64,000 nt of DNA from Euglena gracilis (Eukaryota; Euglenida; Euglenophyceae; Euglenales). Position 1 is the stretch's first letter, and every line of letters starts with the position of its first letter. Where the stretch lies: positions 38,944,426 to 39,008,425 of the forward strand of contig CP154955.1 in assembly GCA_039621445.1 (NCBI GenBank), given 5' to 3'. Below are positions 40,701-52,700 of this stretch, in pieces. The notes beneath the pieces were generated by a model. That model made no database searches and was not told where the DNA came from. It saw nothing but the letters and a program-made list of their open reading frames with translations. The translations under genes and the position numbers were made by a program.

Positions 40701-43700
40701 CCCCCCCCAAATATAAGAAACCCGTTTCTTATATTTGGGTGTCGGCCGATCGGCCCAAAGGGTTTCTTATATTTGGGTGTCGAAGGCAGGCCCCAAGGGT
40801 TTCTTATAAATGGAACTTTTTCTTCATTAGGTTCTTAGGCGGCCGAATTCGCACTTAAGCTTTTTTCCGTTTGATTTGCGCAATTGCGCAAATCTACCAA
40901 TTTTTTTGTAACCCCTGGGACCCTGTACCCTGTCCGCCGAAAAAAAATTTTGTGATCGCGAACGGAACTCGTTAGGGCTGGGCAATTCGAACCCCTTCAA
41001 ATACAAAGTCCTAACTGGACTTCGCGACCGGACGGACGTGTGAAATTTCGTACCTCCCCCTCTCCGCAGCTGCCTTCTTTCACGCTGCCCGCGGGGCACC
41101 TACCCACACCCACTCCTACCCCACACCACCCCGCGGCAAGCACCTGGCCAGATCTGGCGGCGTACAGTTTTTGACTTTTGGGTGCCCGAATGTGACCAGT
41201 GGACATCAATGGTTTGGCGGACGATGAAACTGGACACCCTTGATGAATTTGAGAATTATTGCGAGGGTGTGTTGGGTGCCACCGATTGCGAACTACGCTG
41301 GAATTGAGTGTGTCCGAAGAGGGGTGTGACACCCCCTGTGTTAAAGGAGTGCGAAGAAACACCCACCGAATTAGAACCCTCCAGTTGGTGTACCGCAAAA
41401 ATTTACCTGTGGCGCGTCGCACACTTGCGCAATTGCGCGCATCAAACGATTGCTGTGTACTTTTGATCTTTTGTGGTGTTGAGAAAGTGGGTGTGATGCC
41501 CATAATTGTGTCCTTGATGAAGATTGTTCCCGTTTTACTTGCGCAATTGCGCGCACACTTTGCTGTTCTTAGTTGTTGAATGACAACGATGGCTGTTGTG
41601 CTGCCAGTGAATGGATCCGTGCGTTGTCATTGTCCTGCTGTGTCAATGGGGGCGTGATTTATACGTCTGGTGGAGACGTTACGACCACACGGAAAGCTGT
41701 GCTGCTCACCATTTGGGGAGATTGTGCGACGTACAGGGTGTGTCAGACCCTACGATGATGTGTGGCTGCTATCCCCTGTCTGGAGTTGCCGTACGGGGGG
41801 AATGGCCAGGCAGGGTACAGCTGTGAATGACATTGCGCTTTTTTTTGAGTTGTTGACTTGCGCAATTGCGCGCATCAAACGATTTTGGAATAATGAGAAA
41901 CTGCGTGTAGGTATGTGGATGTGTATCGAGTGAAGGTGTCCGTGTGATGTGTGTAGGGTGGTATACAACAGGCTGTGGACCTTGAGTGTTTGTGGGTTGG
42001 TCAGAATGGCGGCGAGTCGGCAGATCTGGGGCGGACTGGATGGAGTCCTCCCAGGCCAGCAGCACCCACTCCCGGCGCCGCGGATACGAGGGCTACAGCG
42101 AGGAGGCCGCCCAGGCCGCGGAGTTGGGGAAGCTGCTGGGCCAGCTGGTGAAGGCCCACTACGCCGCCACCTACGAGGAGTTCGTGGCGGCGGTGGTGCA
42201 GCGCGGCCACCCGCTGCAGACCCTGGTGGTGCACGTGGCGCACACCCGGGTGCCGCTGCGGACGGAGGGCGGCGCGGCGCTGCTGGACGAGCTGGCCCGT
42301 GAGCCCCGCCGGCCCCGCATCGAGCTGCTGCTGAAGGACGCCTGGGCGGTGTACCGGGCGCTGCGGCAGCACGCCTGCCCGCGAGCGGCGCAGCGGGTGG
42401 TGGCGGAGGAGCACGAGGCCCCGCTGGCCCGGCACCGGGCGGCCAGCCGACTGCTGCGGCCCAGCGGGATCCTGCCGGGGGAGCCGGTGTGGAACCGGCA
42501 GTGGCGGCGGGAGCGGGCCTGCGAGCGCCTGGAGGACCTGTGGCAGCAGTCGGAGGGGCGGAGCTGCGTCCTGTGGTTCGACAACTTCTGGAAGCGGGCG
42601 ATGACGTCGAACCCGAGGATGGTAATCCGCACCCACGACTGCTGCGTGATGGCGATGATGCGGACGTCGGTGGGCGCCATCCCGGAGTACCCCGGGTACC
42701 CGTCGCTGGAGCAGCTGCTGAGCCGCATCCACCGGGTGTCCGCGCGGCTGGTGCTGAGCGACCTGCCGGCGTTCCTGGAGCTGGTCGCCGAGATCGGCGC
42801 ACGCCCGCTGGAGGCGCACGAGCTGCGCGTACCGCTGGACGTGCCCCGAACATCAGAGGGACTGAGTCTGTTTGTTTGTTTTTTTTTTTACTTTTGAAAC
42901 GGCCTGTGTCAGTGGATGACACGAGGGGTGTGAACTACCCGTGTACGTTGGTGTCGATGTCTTGAAGGGTTCAGGTTGTGACTGGGTCTCAGTTGAACTG
43001 AATTCAGTTGCTACGTAATGTGCGCGCAATTGCGCGCACATTACAGGTGAAGCGTTTGAATTCCAGTGAGGTAGGTAACTGGCAGGCGGTACTGTACGCA
43101 GATTTCTCTTTTGTGCTGTCAGTCCCATTTGACTTGCGCATTTGCGCGCACCATGTGCACTGAAGTGAATTCCAGTCCTGGGTCACTCTCTGCATCTGTT
43201 GAATATTTACAAAGCAACTTTTGATGCGCGCATTTGCGCAAATGCGCGCATCAAAAGTTGCTTATGGTCCGTTTTGTGTCAGGGGTGTCACTATGCACTG
43301 GGTGTTACACAGAAGGCGGCGGCTCTGATGCGGCTGAGAGAACGCCCGCGTCCCCGTGTGGCGGCCCTTCATGCTGACGGACGACCGCATCTCCTCCCAG
43401 GTGGGGATGCTGAAGGTCCTCCGCTTCCTGAAGGGCGACGTGCTGGGCCGTGTGAGGGCGCCGCTGCCCCTGCTGGTGGACATCAACCTCTGGTACCGCC
43501 AGCTGAAGGTGGTCTACGGGCGGGAGTGCCAGCGGTGGGACGCGGGCGAGGCGCTGCGGCAGCTGCCCCCGCTGTACGGCGTGTGGCACGCGTACAAGCA
43601 GGTGCTGTACGTGCTGTACCGCCGCCTGCTGCCGCTGTTCCTGTTCCTGCAGCGGGGCACCATGGCGCCGGGCGAGCAGTGGTCCACCAAGCCGAAGGTG

Positions 43701-46700
43701 CGGGCGCTGGAGATGTGGGTCGGCGCCATGCTGATGGTGCCGGCGGACCGCCGCGCCCGCCTGCGACGGCTGATCCGGACCCTGCGGCGGCGGCGGGACA
43801 CCGTGGCGCCGGAGGTGGAGCGGCGGCGGCAGCAGACGCAGCAGGCCCAGCGGCGGCAGGAGGAGGCGGAGCGGCAGACCGCCCGGCAGGTGCGGCACGC
43901 GACGGCCAGCGCCAAGATGGAGCGGGCGTGGCAGGCCGGAAGCCGGCAGATGGAGTGCATCCGGGCGCTGGAGCACTGCCGCCGGAAGGAGGCCCAGGCG
44001 GTGGAGGCCCTGGAGAAGCTGGAGCGGGACCTGGCGGTGGCCCAGGCGATGGAGGACCTGCTGGTGGTGTGGGCGCCGGCGTGCTTCGCGCTGGGGTGGC
44101 AGGTGCGGGAGTGCCACTGGGAGGAGCGGCGGCCGCAGACCGGTGGGCAGGCGCGGAAGGTGCTGTGCAACGCCCTGACGATGCTGCTGCACCTGGAGGC
44201 GCCGACACCCGGACACCGTCCACGCGGCCACTCCGACTACGTGCGGACGCTGGCGTGCCCTGCTGATGTGGGACCGGTGGCACGAGTGGCTGCCCGCCTG
44301 CTGCTTCTCAGAGGAGGTGAACGAGGCGACCCTCAGCAGGCTGGGCGGCTCCATGCAGCAGCACCCGGAGGCGGTGGAGGTGGAGGACGTGATGGACCTC
44401 TACCTCCTGGTGCGGCAGGGGCACCACGGCGCCCGGGAGCTGCGGGCGGGCGGGGTGGACCGGCGGTGGCTGGCGGACTGCCTGCGCAACCTGGACGACC
44501 TGCTGGACGGCAGTGAGCTGCGGCCCCCGCTGGACGCCCCGGACCGCCTGGTCCACCAGATGGTGACGTACGCCTCGGTGAGGGGGCTACGCCCGGAGCG
44601 ACGGCGGCAGCCGGAGGAGCTGGATGCGGACGAGGGGGAGGAGTCCGAGGACCAGTCCGTGGTTCCGCGGTGGCCAGACGGCTGGGTGGGTCCGCCGTCC
44701 CTGCTGGCGCCGGACGCGGGGCCGAAGGGCGAGACTGCCCTGAAGGACGTCCTGCAGTACGCGCTGCGGACCCTGCTGAAGGACCAGGTGCCCTCCGCTG
44801 ACGCCGCTGCTGAGCTGGACCAGCTGTGCTTCGACGCGCAGACAGGCCGCAGCCGGCGGTCGCAGGCGCAGCTGGTTCTGTGCCACGTCCACTGGGACAG
44901 CGTCCTGGGTCGCCGCCGTCCACGCCAGGAGAGGGCTCCTGGGCAGGCAGCATCCAGACTCCCGGTTGATCAGCAAGGGTTTGGAGGGGGTGTTCATCAT
45001 CTCTGCTGTAATACTAACGTTCGCAGCCGAGAAACTGTGATGTGTGACTTATCATTTGCGCATTTGCGCGCATCAAACGTGCAAAACGTGTGCACACATA
45101 CAGATAGGCTGTAAATACGGCTCTGCCTTGGGAAACAGTTTATAAATTTTTATTTGCGCAATTGCGCGCATCAAAAGTGTACCACACTTTTGATGCGCTG
45201 TTACATGAGACGGGCAGTAGGCCCCGTTGGTGTACAGCATCCGTTAAGAAATTCGTGCTGTCCCGGGTGAAAGATACCGTCCTATTTGTCGGGGGGTATA
45301 CCCAGTTCTTCAGGTGTGTGCTTGCGCTTGACAAAGCGTACGCGTTCTGGGAGCAGAGGGAAGGGTGCTGAAAGTTTGAGATTAAGTAAGCAAGTAAGTT
45401 TCACAATTTTACAGTTTTCAAAGATCGCAGCATAGACCCCCCTTCCCAGAAGAATTATTACTTTTGATGCGCGCAATTGCGCGCATCAAAAATAATAATT
45501 CTAAAAATAGATTTTTTTGTGCACCATGAGTCTGTTGTTGGCCAGGGCTGCTGAGTCCTCATCGGAGGAGTCCCCGTCTGAGCGACCGACTCGAAGGTCA
45601 CGATTCGAGTCACCAGCGGGTGACGAGTCGCCTCCGCGGGCGGGCAGGAGGGTGCCGGAGGACCCCGTGGGACGCGGGGCAGCCACCAGCAGTCGGGACG
45701 TGGTGTCGCTGAGGGCGCCCCGCGCGTACGTCCCGGCGGACCCCTTCCAGGGGTCCGACTGAGCGAATTTGCCGATGAGGCGACGAAACAGTAACTTTTG
45801 ATACAAGCAACACCACTCCTTATTTTATGGGTCATTCGATGCGCCATAACCGGGTGTATGTTCGCCAAAAGAAAAAATTCAGAAACTTCACGCCATATGA
45901 CTTCTAGATTTCCAAAACAGCAGGCCTACGGAAGTCCATGCCAATCCGCGAGTACGTTAACGGTTTCGCGACCTGAATGCGTGACGTGTCAGCCCCGGTT
46001 TGTGTTGGGCAGTTTCTAGACACAGATAGGCCGTGAAAGATTACAAAAACGTAGCATATCCATACCCCCCCTTGCTACGGACCGGAATAATGCATGTTGT
46101 GCGTTCCGTTGCACTGTTTCACACTTTTTCCATTTTTTGCCTGAAAATGCCTAAGTCGGATGAATTTTTGTCACAATTTGGGCGGATTGCCTGCCGTAGG
46201 TTTGACTGTATTTGACTGTGTTGAATGCAGTTGTTGCGTGTGTGTTTCAGTCACTGGATATCTCCCCCCCCCCTTGTAACGGCGCCTTGCCCCAGGTCCC
46301 ACACCATGGCCGACCCTGCTGCTGTCCCCCCGGAGGGGGAACCCGTCATCCCCGGGCAGGCGGAGCCCGGGACCGAGGCGGTGCAGGCTGGCGGGGAGCC
46401 GGCCCCGGCGGAGGCCGCAGCGGCGGAGGAGCCGAAGCCCGCCCCCAAGGGGGGGCGGATCCGCCCCCGAAGTACCGCCCGGAACCTCCCCATTGCGGAG
46501 GTGTATAAGGAGGAGGTCAAGCAATGGGTGCTGGCGACCGGCACCCGACTCCCCCTCGACACCCTCCACGTCGACTACGGGATGACGGAGGGCCAGACCC
46601 GCCCCCTCGACAACAACGAAGTGGAGCGCAAGCTCCGGCAGCTGCAGCTCAACCCCCCGCTGGAGCCGGTGAGGGTGACGGTCTGGAAGAAGGCCGGTGT

Positions 46701-49700
46701 GTCTCCCACTGTGATTGTGTTTTACATGTCTGTTTGAGGTGTGACGGTTTCTGTGAAATTAGTTTGTGTGCGCAGACTCTTTTGGTATGTGAGGCTCAGC
46801 TTTGGCAAGTGCTTTGCATTGTGAGTACCATTTTATTTGCGCAATTGCGCGCACAAGCACACAAAGCATTTGATTTGCGCATTTGCGCGCACATGCACAC
46901 GTGATGCATTTGATTTGCGCAATTGCGCGCACTTAGACACACACAATTCATTTTACTTGCGCAATTGCGCGCACCTCCCTGCATTGTCGTCACAGAGAAC
47001 CACTACGTGCTGATGTCGGGGCAGCACATCACCTCCGCGCTGAAGCGCTGGGCGGAGGGCTTCCGGTCCCAGAAGTTGAACCCCCCGAAGGGTTCAGACC
47101 TGTATTTGTTTGTGTGTTTTGTCATTTGTCCCCTCTCGTGACGCCCCCTCTCGTGACGCCCCCTCTCGTGACGCCCCCTCTCGTGACGCCCCCTCTCGTG
47201 ACGCCCCCTCTCGTGACGCCCCCTCTCGTGCCGCCCCTCCTATGCAGCCCCTCCCAGGTGTGACAGACAACGGTGCAAATGCAGGGCTGTGGCCAGGGGA
47301 AGTACGTCCTCGCCACCATCCTGCACCCCCTGACCCCGGTGCACCTGCGGCGGGCCGCCGGTGGGGACGCGCAGGCCATCCAGTCCGCGGTGAAGGAGCT
47401 GTCCATCCCCCAGTTCGCCAACCTCCTGGTGAAGGGGAAGGACATCTCCACGGTGCCGGCGGTGCGGCTGGCTGCGGCCTACCGGCAGGCCGGCTGGGAC
47501 CGGTCGGTCCCCCAGGTGTGAACCCAGGCTAGCCCGGTGCTCCCATACATTCATTTTCATGACCTGGTTCCCATTTTATTTGCGCAATTGCGCGCATAAA
47601 ACTGTTTCATAAAGCGTAGTACATTGTCCTGATGTACTGGGGTCCCAGTCTCTGTGTCATTGCCTCAGGGGCAGGTCATCCAGATGTGGGGGCCGCTGCA
47701 GCGGCTGGTGGAGGAGAACCCCGAGGCGGTGGCGGGGCTGCTGAGCGTCGAGTCGGCGCTGGCGGCCAGGGGCCGCACGCTGCTGTCCTCCCACGTGCGC
47801 AGCCTCCGGCGGCTGCTGACCCCCGAGGCGCGGGCGCAGGTGGCGGCGGCGCTGCAGAGCCCGGGGATCGGGCTGGCCCAGCTGGAGCAGGCGGTGACCG
47901 AGGCCACCCACGAGATGTGGGTGGCCTTCGCGTGGCGGGCGGACAACCCCCACATCCACGGGCTGATCGGTATGCCACCGTTGTTCAATCCATCTAGGAT
48001 AAGATTATGAGGGTGCATATGGTGCATAGGGTGCATGCACACAAATGCATTTGATGGGTGACGTGGTGTGTCCGTAGTCCCACCCCGCCCGTGCTCCTCC
48101 TGCAGTGGCGAACGGGGCGGAGCGCAGCCGCTTCAAGCGGACCGTCCCGGTGGCGGCGCTGCAGGTGACCCGGCTGGGGTCGTGGACGTGGAGCCCGGTG
48201 GAGCCGAAGCCCCCCCTGGCGGCGGTGCTGACGGCCCCGTTCTGGGTGGAGGCGCAGTACGAGGAGCTGCGGGGCTCCTTCGCCCTGCCGGCTGTGCAGT
48301 CGGAGGTGGTGGCCAAGGAGGGCGGAGCCCTCCAGGAGGTGGGGGTGGCCCGGCCGTACGGGGAGGAGAAGGCGGTGAAGTGCCTGGCCTACAAGGCCAG
48401 CGCCGGCGCGGTGCCGGCGGAGGCGCTGGGGGCCGCGGTGGGCCTGGTGGTGGTGGAGGTCACGCCGAGTACCGGCTCAGGGTTCTGTTTCTGCTTGGTG
48501 TATTTTTCCTTTTGTTGTTCCCGTTTCACTTGCGCAATTGCGCGCACCAAAAACAAAATTCATTTCATTCCATTTCACTCACCCCTCTCGACTCAGCTGC
48601 TTGTGACAAACACTGTGTGCTTTTTTTTAAATTTGATGCGCGCACTTGCGCAAATGTAACAGCGCACGTCAGACGTGTCCAAACGTGTCCAGTGAAACAG
48701 AATCCTGCCCCCTCCTGTCCGAGCAGGTCAAGCGCCTGGCCGGCGTCGTGCCGGTCGCCATCTACGGTGGTGCCGGGGCGGTGGCCGCGGTGGAGGCGGC
48801 GGTGCGGCGGCTGGCGCCGGGGCGGGAGTCGGTCACGGTGGACGTGTGGCTGCGGCAGGGGGGCCAGGGGGTGGCCCGCAGGTTCGAGAAGAGGACGCTG
48901 GTGGTGGTGTTCGGCCCGGGGGACGTGGAGCGAAGCAAGGTGTACACCCTCCCCCACACACTGTCCATACGGGAGTGTCACAATTAAACTGTTTGCTGCT
49001 GCAATGCCTGCCATGCTCAGTGGAATTGTTTTTTTTTTGGTGGTTCCCGTTTTACTTGCGCAATTGCGCGCACCGTATGCACAAAAAAAAAGCCTTCCTC
49101 TGTCTATGCCTGCCTGCCTGGCTCCCGTCGCAGGTGCTGCCGAAGGTGGAGTGGGACGTGGAGTCCAGCTGCGGGCCGGGGCTGCACTGGCTGTGCGTGG
49201 AGTGGCTGTGGCGGCGGGTGGTGCGGCGGATGGAGGCGGCCAACGCCATGGTCATCCAGACCGCCGACGCGGCGGTGGCGGGCCGGGTGGCGGCCTGGGC
49301 AGCCAAGCCCCCCGAGGTGCTGGTGGTGGTGGAGGACTCGGCCAGCAGCCTGGAGGACGTCACCCAGACCGTGGCCAACACGGTGACCCTGCCCCGCCCC
49401 GTGTCCTCCGCCATGCTGCCCCTCCTGCTGGCCGCCCTGGAAGGGGGCGACGCCCTCTGGGTCCCCCTGGAGAACGCCGCCCTGCAGGACAAGCTCCGCC
49501 TGGCCGCTGAGGAGGCGACGCGAAGGGCCAAGGAGGCCGAGGAGCGGCGCCAGCAGACCAAGATCCGGCAGGAGCAGCGCCGCCTGCAGAGGCTGGAGGA
49601 GCGCCAGAAGGGTGGGGCGGACCGGAAGAAGAAGCGCCGGAAGAAGGAGCCGGAGAAGAAACCCAGCAGGCCCCCAGCGCCCAAACCCCGACGGGAGGAG

Positions 49701-52700
49701 ACCGAGGCCGCGGACAGCCCGCAGGAGGGCAGCGACATCGAGATGAGTGCCCCGGGGCGGGAGACCCCGGAGCTGACCCCGCCCGCCAGCCAGCCCGAGG
49801 AGGGGCCCAGCCGAGCCGTCACCCGGAGGCGGAGGAGGTGGAGGAGGACAGCAGCAGCAGCAGCAGCAGTGGCAGCAGTGACACCTCCTCGCCGGTCGCC
49901 AGCGAAGCCCCCGCAGCCCCACCAGCGGCGCAGGGAGAAGAGGAAGAGGAGGAGGACACCATCGAGGAGATCACCCCTGGGTACCGCAAGCCCGAGCCCA
50001 CCCAGAAGGGGAAGGAGAAGAAGGGGGAGGAGAAGAAGGGGGAGGGCAGGGGGAAAGGCAAGGGAGCCAAGGAGGACACCCGGTGGAAGGCGGCGGGCCT
50101 GATCCGTCCCCCGGGCCCGGGGGAGGCCCTGAAGGGCCCCAAGTCGTACCACCTGCTGGACCCCAAGAAGTACCCGGCGATGAAGCACATCATCGAGGCC
50201 TCCAAGGCCAAGGTGGCGGCGGAGGCAGCGGCGTCGCAGGCAGCGGCGGCCTCAGCAGCGGCAGCGCCGGAGGCAGCGGCGGCGGAGTCCGAGGGGGAGG
50301 AGTCCGAGGAGGAGGAGGCGGAGGCCCCGGCGCCGCCACCGCCTCGTACCGCCCCGGCTGCGGTGGCCCGGAGCACCGTCCGCCGCGGGCTGGCCAAGCC
50401 CGGCGCCAAGCCGGCGGCCGCCTCGGAGAGCCTGGCCAAGCGGCTCTCCAAGCACAAGAAGTGAGACTGGCTGTGGGCCTGTCTCAGCAACTTCTCTTTT
50501 GTTTGTTCCCTGCATCACCCCACTCAGTTTTCAGTGTTTTTTTTTATGTGATACACGTTTGATGCGCGCATTTGCGCAAATGTTCCTGTTACAAGTGTTT
50601 TCCCCTCTCAGTCCCCTCTCAGCCATGGTCCGTCCCCTCTCATAATTATTTTATTCCCAAAACATTCATCATTGCGTTTGGTGCGCGCACTTGCGCAAGT
50701 AAAACGCACACTTTGTTTGTTTTGTTGTTTGTCTGCCAGCTGGGAGACAGTGCCCCACCGCCGTGGTGTCCGTGTACACCGCCCCTTCACCCTGCTGACC
50801 ATCATCCCCACGACCTTATACACTGCCGGGGGATGGACTTATGTATTTTCGACTTTTTGGGTTGGTGTGACACACCCCCTCTCGTGACCCTGCAGCCCCC
50901 CTCTCGTGCCGTGCTGCCCCTCTCACCCGTGTTCAAAAAAAAAAGATTAATTACCCCTCCCCCCAAGCACCGCCCCCCACTGACAACCAGCGCGCGGCGG
51001 AGTGCGGGGCGGCCCCCATCCATCCTGTTCAGCCCCGGGCGGCCAGCGTGTACCCCGCCCGCCGGGGGTCTGTTTGCCAGTCTGCCTTTTCTCTTTCCCC
51101 TCCTGTCTTTTCATCCCCATCTCTTTCAAATGTCTGGTTCTTCCACTGACACCCCTCTCATCCCATGGCACGCACACCACCGTACGTTTTATTTGCGCAA
51201 TTGCGCGCATCAACATCAAGTATCTGTTTTGGTGCCTCACAAAAACACCAGGGTCAAAGTCCCGGGTTGCACGCACGCAAGCCTCCACACACAGGCAACC
51301 AGGCCCCCACTGACAACCCCTGCGGGCGTCTCACCCCCTACCGCCCTGCCCGCCGCACACCACCCCTGCACACCCCCTGCACCGTCACCCCTGCACCCCT
51401 GGACCCCTCCTCCCTGCACCCCCTGCACACCGGACCCCCCAACCCGCACCCATCCCAATCCCATGCCACCCTTTCCCCTGCTTTCTTCACCAATCAAAAA
51501 TTCACAAGTCCCCAAGGTCAAAATACACACACACACTCCGAGGCACCGGGAGGGAACACACTGCCGGCGAGTCCACTTCCCCAAAAAAGACTCCGCGTCA
51601 CCACAGGGGCGGGCAGGGTCCCGGTCCCCAGGTGCTTTTTTCACTTTTTTTCCATTTTGGCCGGCAGGGTCCCGGGGGTTTGGCCTAAAATAAAATTTTT
51701 CGACACCCAAAAAAACACTGTTTTTTGTCAAAGTCCCAGGGGCCTCTCCGCCAAAACCAAAAAAACCCTTCGTTTCTGCCCTTGCTTGCCGGCGTGTCTT
51801 CTCAACCCCCAGACCTTCTCCGCCGGATTCAAAAAACCGGGGGATTTGCGCATATGCGCAAATAAAAAGTTAAATCCTTAAGTGCGAATTAGGCCGCCTA
51901 AGAGGTTCCTTTGTGTAAATAATTACATGTGACCGCTGTGTGTTGGACTTTCTTCGTGTCTGAGTTTTTGAGTTCAGTTGCACCTTCTCCACCCAAAAAG
52001 CAGTTGTTTCTGACCTCTTGCTTTGCAAAGAAGCAATAGACTGGACCGCCTTCTTCTTTGTTGAGACTTGCTGTGACTTGTGTTGAAAATGGATGAGGGG
52101 TTTCTTATATATGGATCAGCGTCCAACAGCCCAGGGGTTTCTTATTTTTGGGGGCTTCTTATACTTGGGTGTCGGCTGAAAATAGGTCAAAGGGTTTCTT
52201 ATATTTGGGGGTTTCTTATAGCAAGGGGTTTCTTATATTTGGGGGGGGGGGGGGTTACTGGGTAGGCTGGTGTAAGGGGTCCCTGGCCACTCACCACACA
52301 ACTGGGCCAGAAGCGAAGTTAGCGCAGGCCATGAGCAGACAAGAAGCCGTAGTGCGTTGTTGGATGTTGCTTAGTGTGTGAGTTTCCTCTGCTTTTGGCC
52401 GTGAGATGCGAGTGATGCTATGCTGACTGAAGTGCCACAGATCAGAGAATTCAGATTTTCAAATGGAATCGAACCACGGGACTGGTTCGGGTTTGTCGGA
52501 GTGGCATTTGCTGTGTGTCGTGCGTGCCTGCGCAATAACCAAGGGGGGGGGCAGGGGGGCTGCCTGGCCGGGGCCCAGTCGGGGTCGCGCCGCCTCCGCA
52601 GCAGCTCCAGCGCCATCAGCGTGAGGGACGGCGGGCCCCTCCCCCCGGGCTCCACTCGTGGCTCCACCAGGAAGAGGCGGTGGGGCACCGCCAGCACCAC

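Larger units (their letters stand above)
40875..51868. repeat. Dispersed palindrome family TTGCGCAATTGCGCGCA, about 22 copies
   Basis: Copies near 40,876, 41,425, 41,539, 41,858, 43,022, 43,135, 43,230, 45,055, 45,150, 45,465, 46,836, 46,876, 46,916, 46,960, 47,579, 48,531, 48,637, 49,056, 50,562, 50,682, 51,189 and 51,846. The core is GCGCAATTGCGC or GCGCATTTGCGC, often extended to GATGCGCGC...GCGCGCATC. All are in introns, UTRs or subterminal DNA; none is in an exon. I saw only one more in the window, at 54,470 inside the relic element. Confidence 0.93.
40834..51902. mobile_element. 11-kb DNA transposon with 26-bp TIRs and 5-bp target duplication
   Basis: Left TIR 40,834-40,859 (CTTAGGCGGCC...CGCACTTAAG). 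Right TIR 51,877-51,902 is its inverted copy with one mismatch. The direct repeat AGGTT is at 40,829-40,833 and 51,903-51,907. Just inside each end lies a palindrome, TTTGCGCAATTGCGCAAA on the left and TTTGCGCATATGCGCAAA on the right. It carries two plus-strand, intron-containing genes and about 22 related palindromes confined to non-coding parts. The size and TIR length do not fit Polintons (long TIRs, protein-primed polymerase), and no polymerase, integrase or capsid is visible. The 5-bp duplication and long two-gene layout do not match a family I can name. Confidence 0.93.
40165..52569 (-). other. Shared nonconventional intron of the SET genes, enlarged by a transposon in SET2
   Basis: The donor GGC-CAGGCAGCC and the acceptor GGCTGCCTG-CTGCC are perfectly complementary over nine bases and restore DWAP|YFRLLP. 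The homologous SET1 intron (27,233-28,378) is 1.15 kb and also follows CAG +4 / CTG -8. Removing the 11-kb element leaves about 1.3 kb here. Confidence 0.92.

Noticed and set aside
42006-42302. Alternative gene A start in another frame (MAASRQIWGGLDG)
   Set aside because: It is open for about 100 codons but lacks the acidic/aromatic pattern seen in the MESSQASS frame; it could be used only with an extra splice I cannot support.
43305-44354. Long minus-strand frames inside gene A and gene B
   Set aside because: They are shadows of GC3-rich exons, full of Pro/Arg/Ser, with no motifs and no matching introns.
40834-51902. Polinton/Maverick or virophage-like element
   Set aside because: TIRs are only 26 bp, the target duplication is 5 bp, and no protein-primed polymerase, integrase, packaging ATPase, protease or capsid could be read.
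40834-51902. Helitron or retroelement
   Set aside because: Clear inverted repeats and a target duplication exclude a Helitron. No reverse transcriptase motif or LTR is present.
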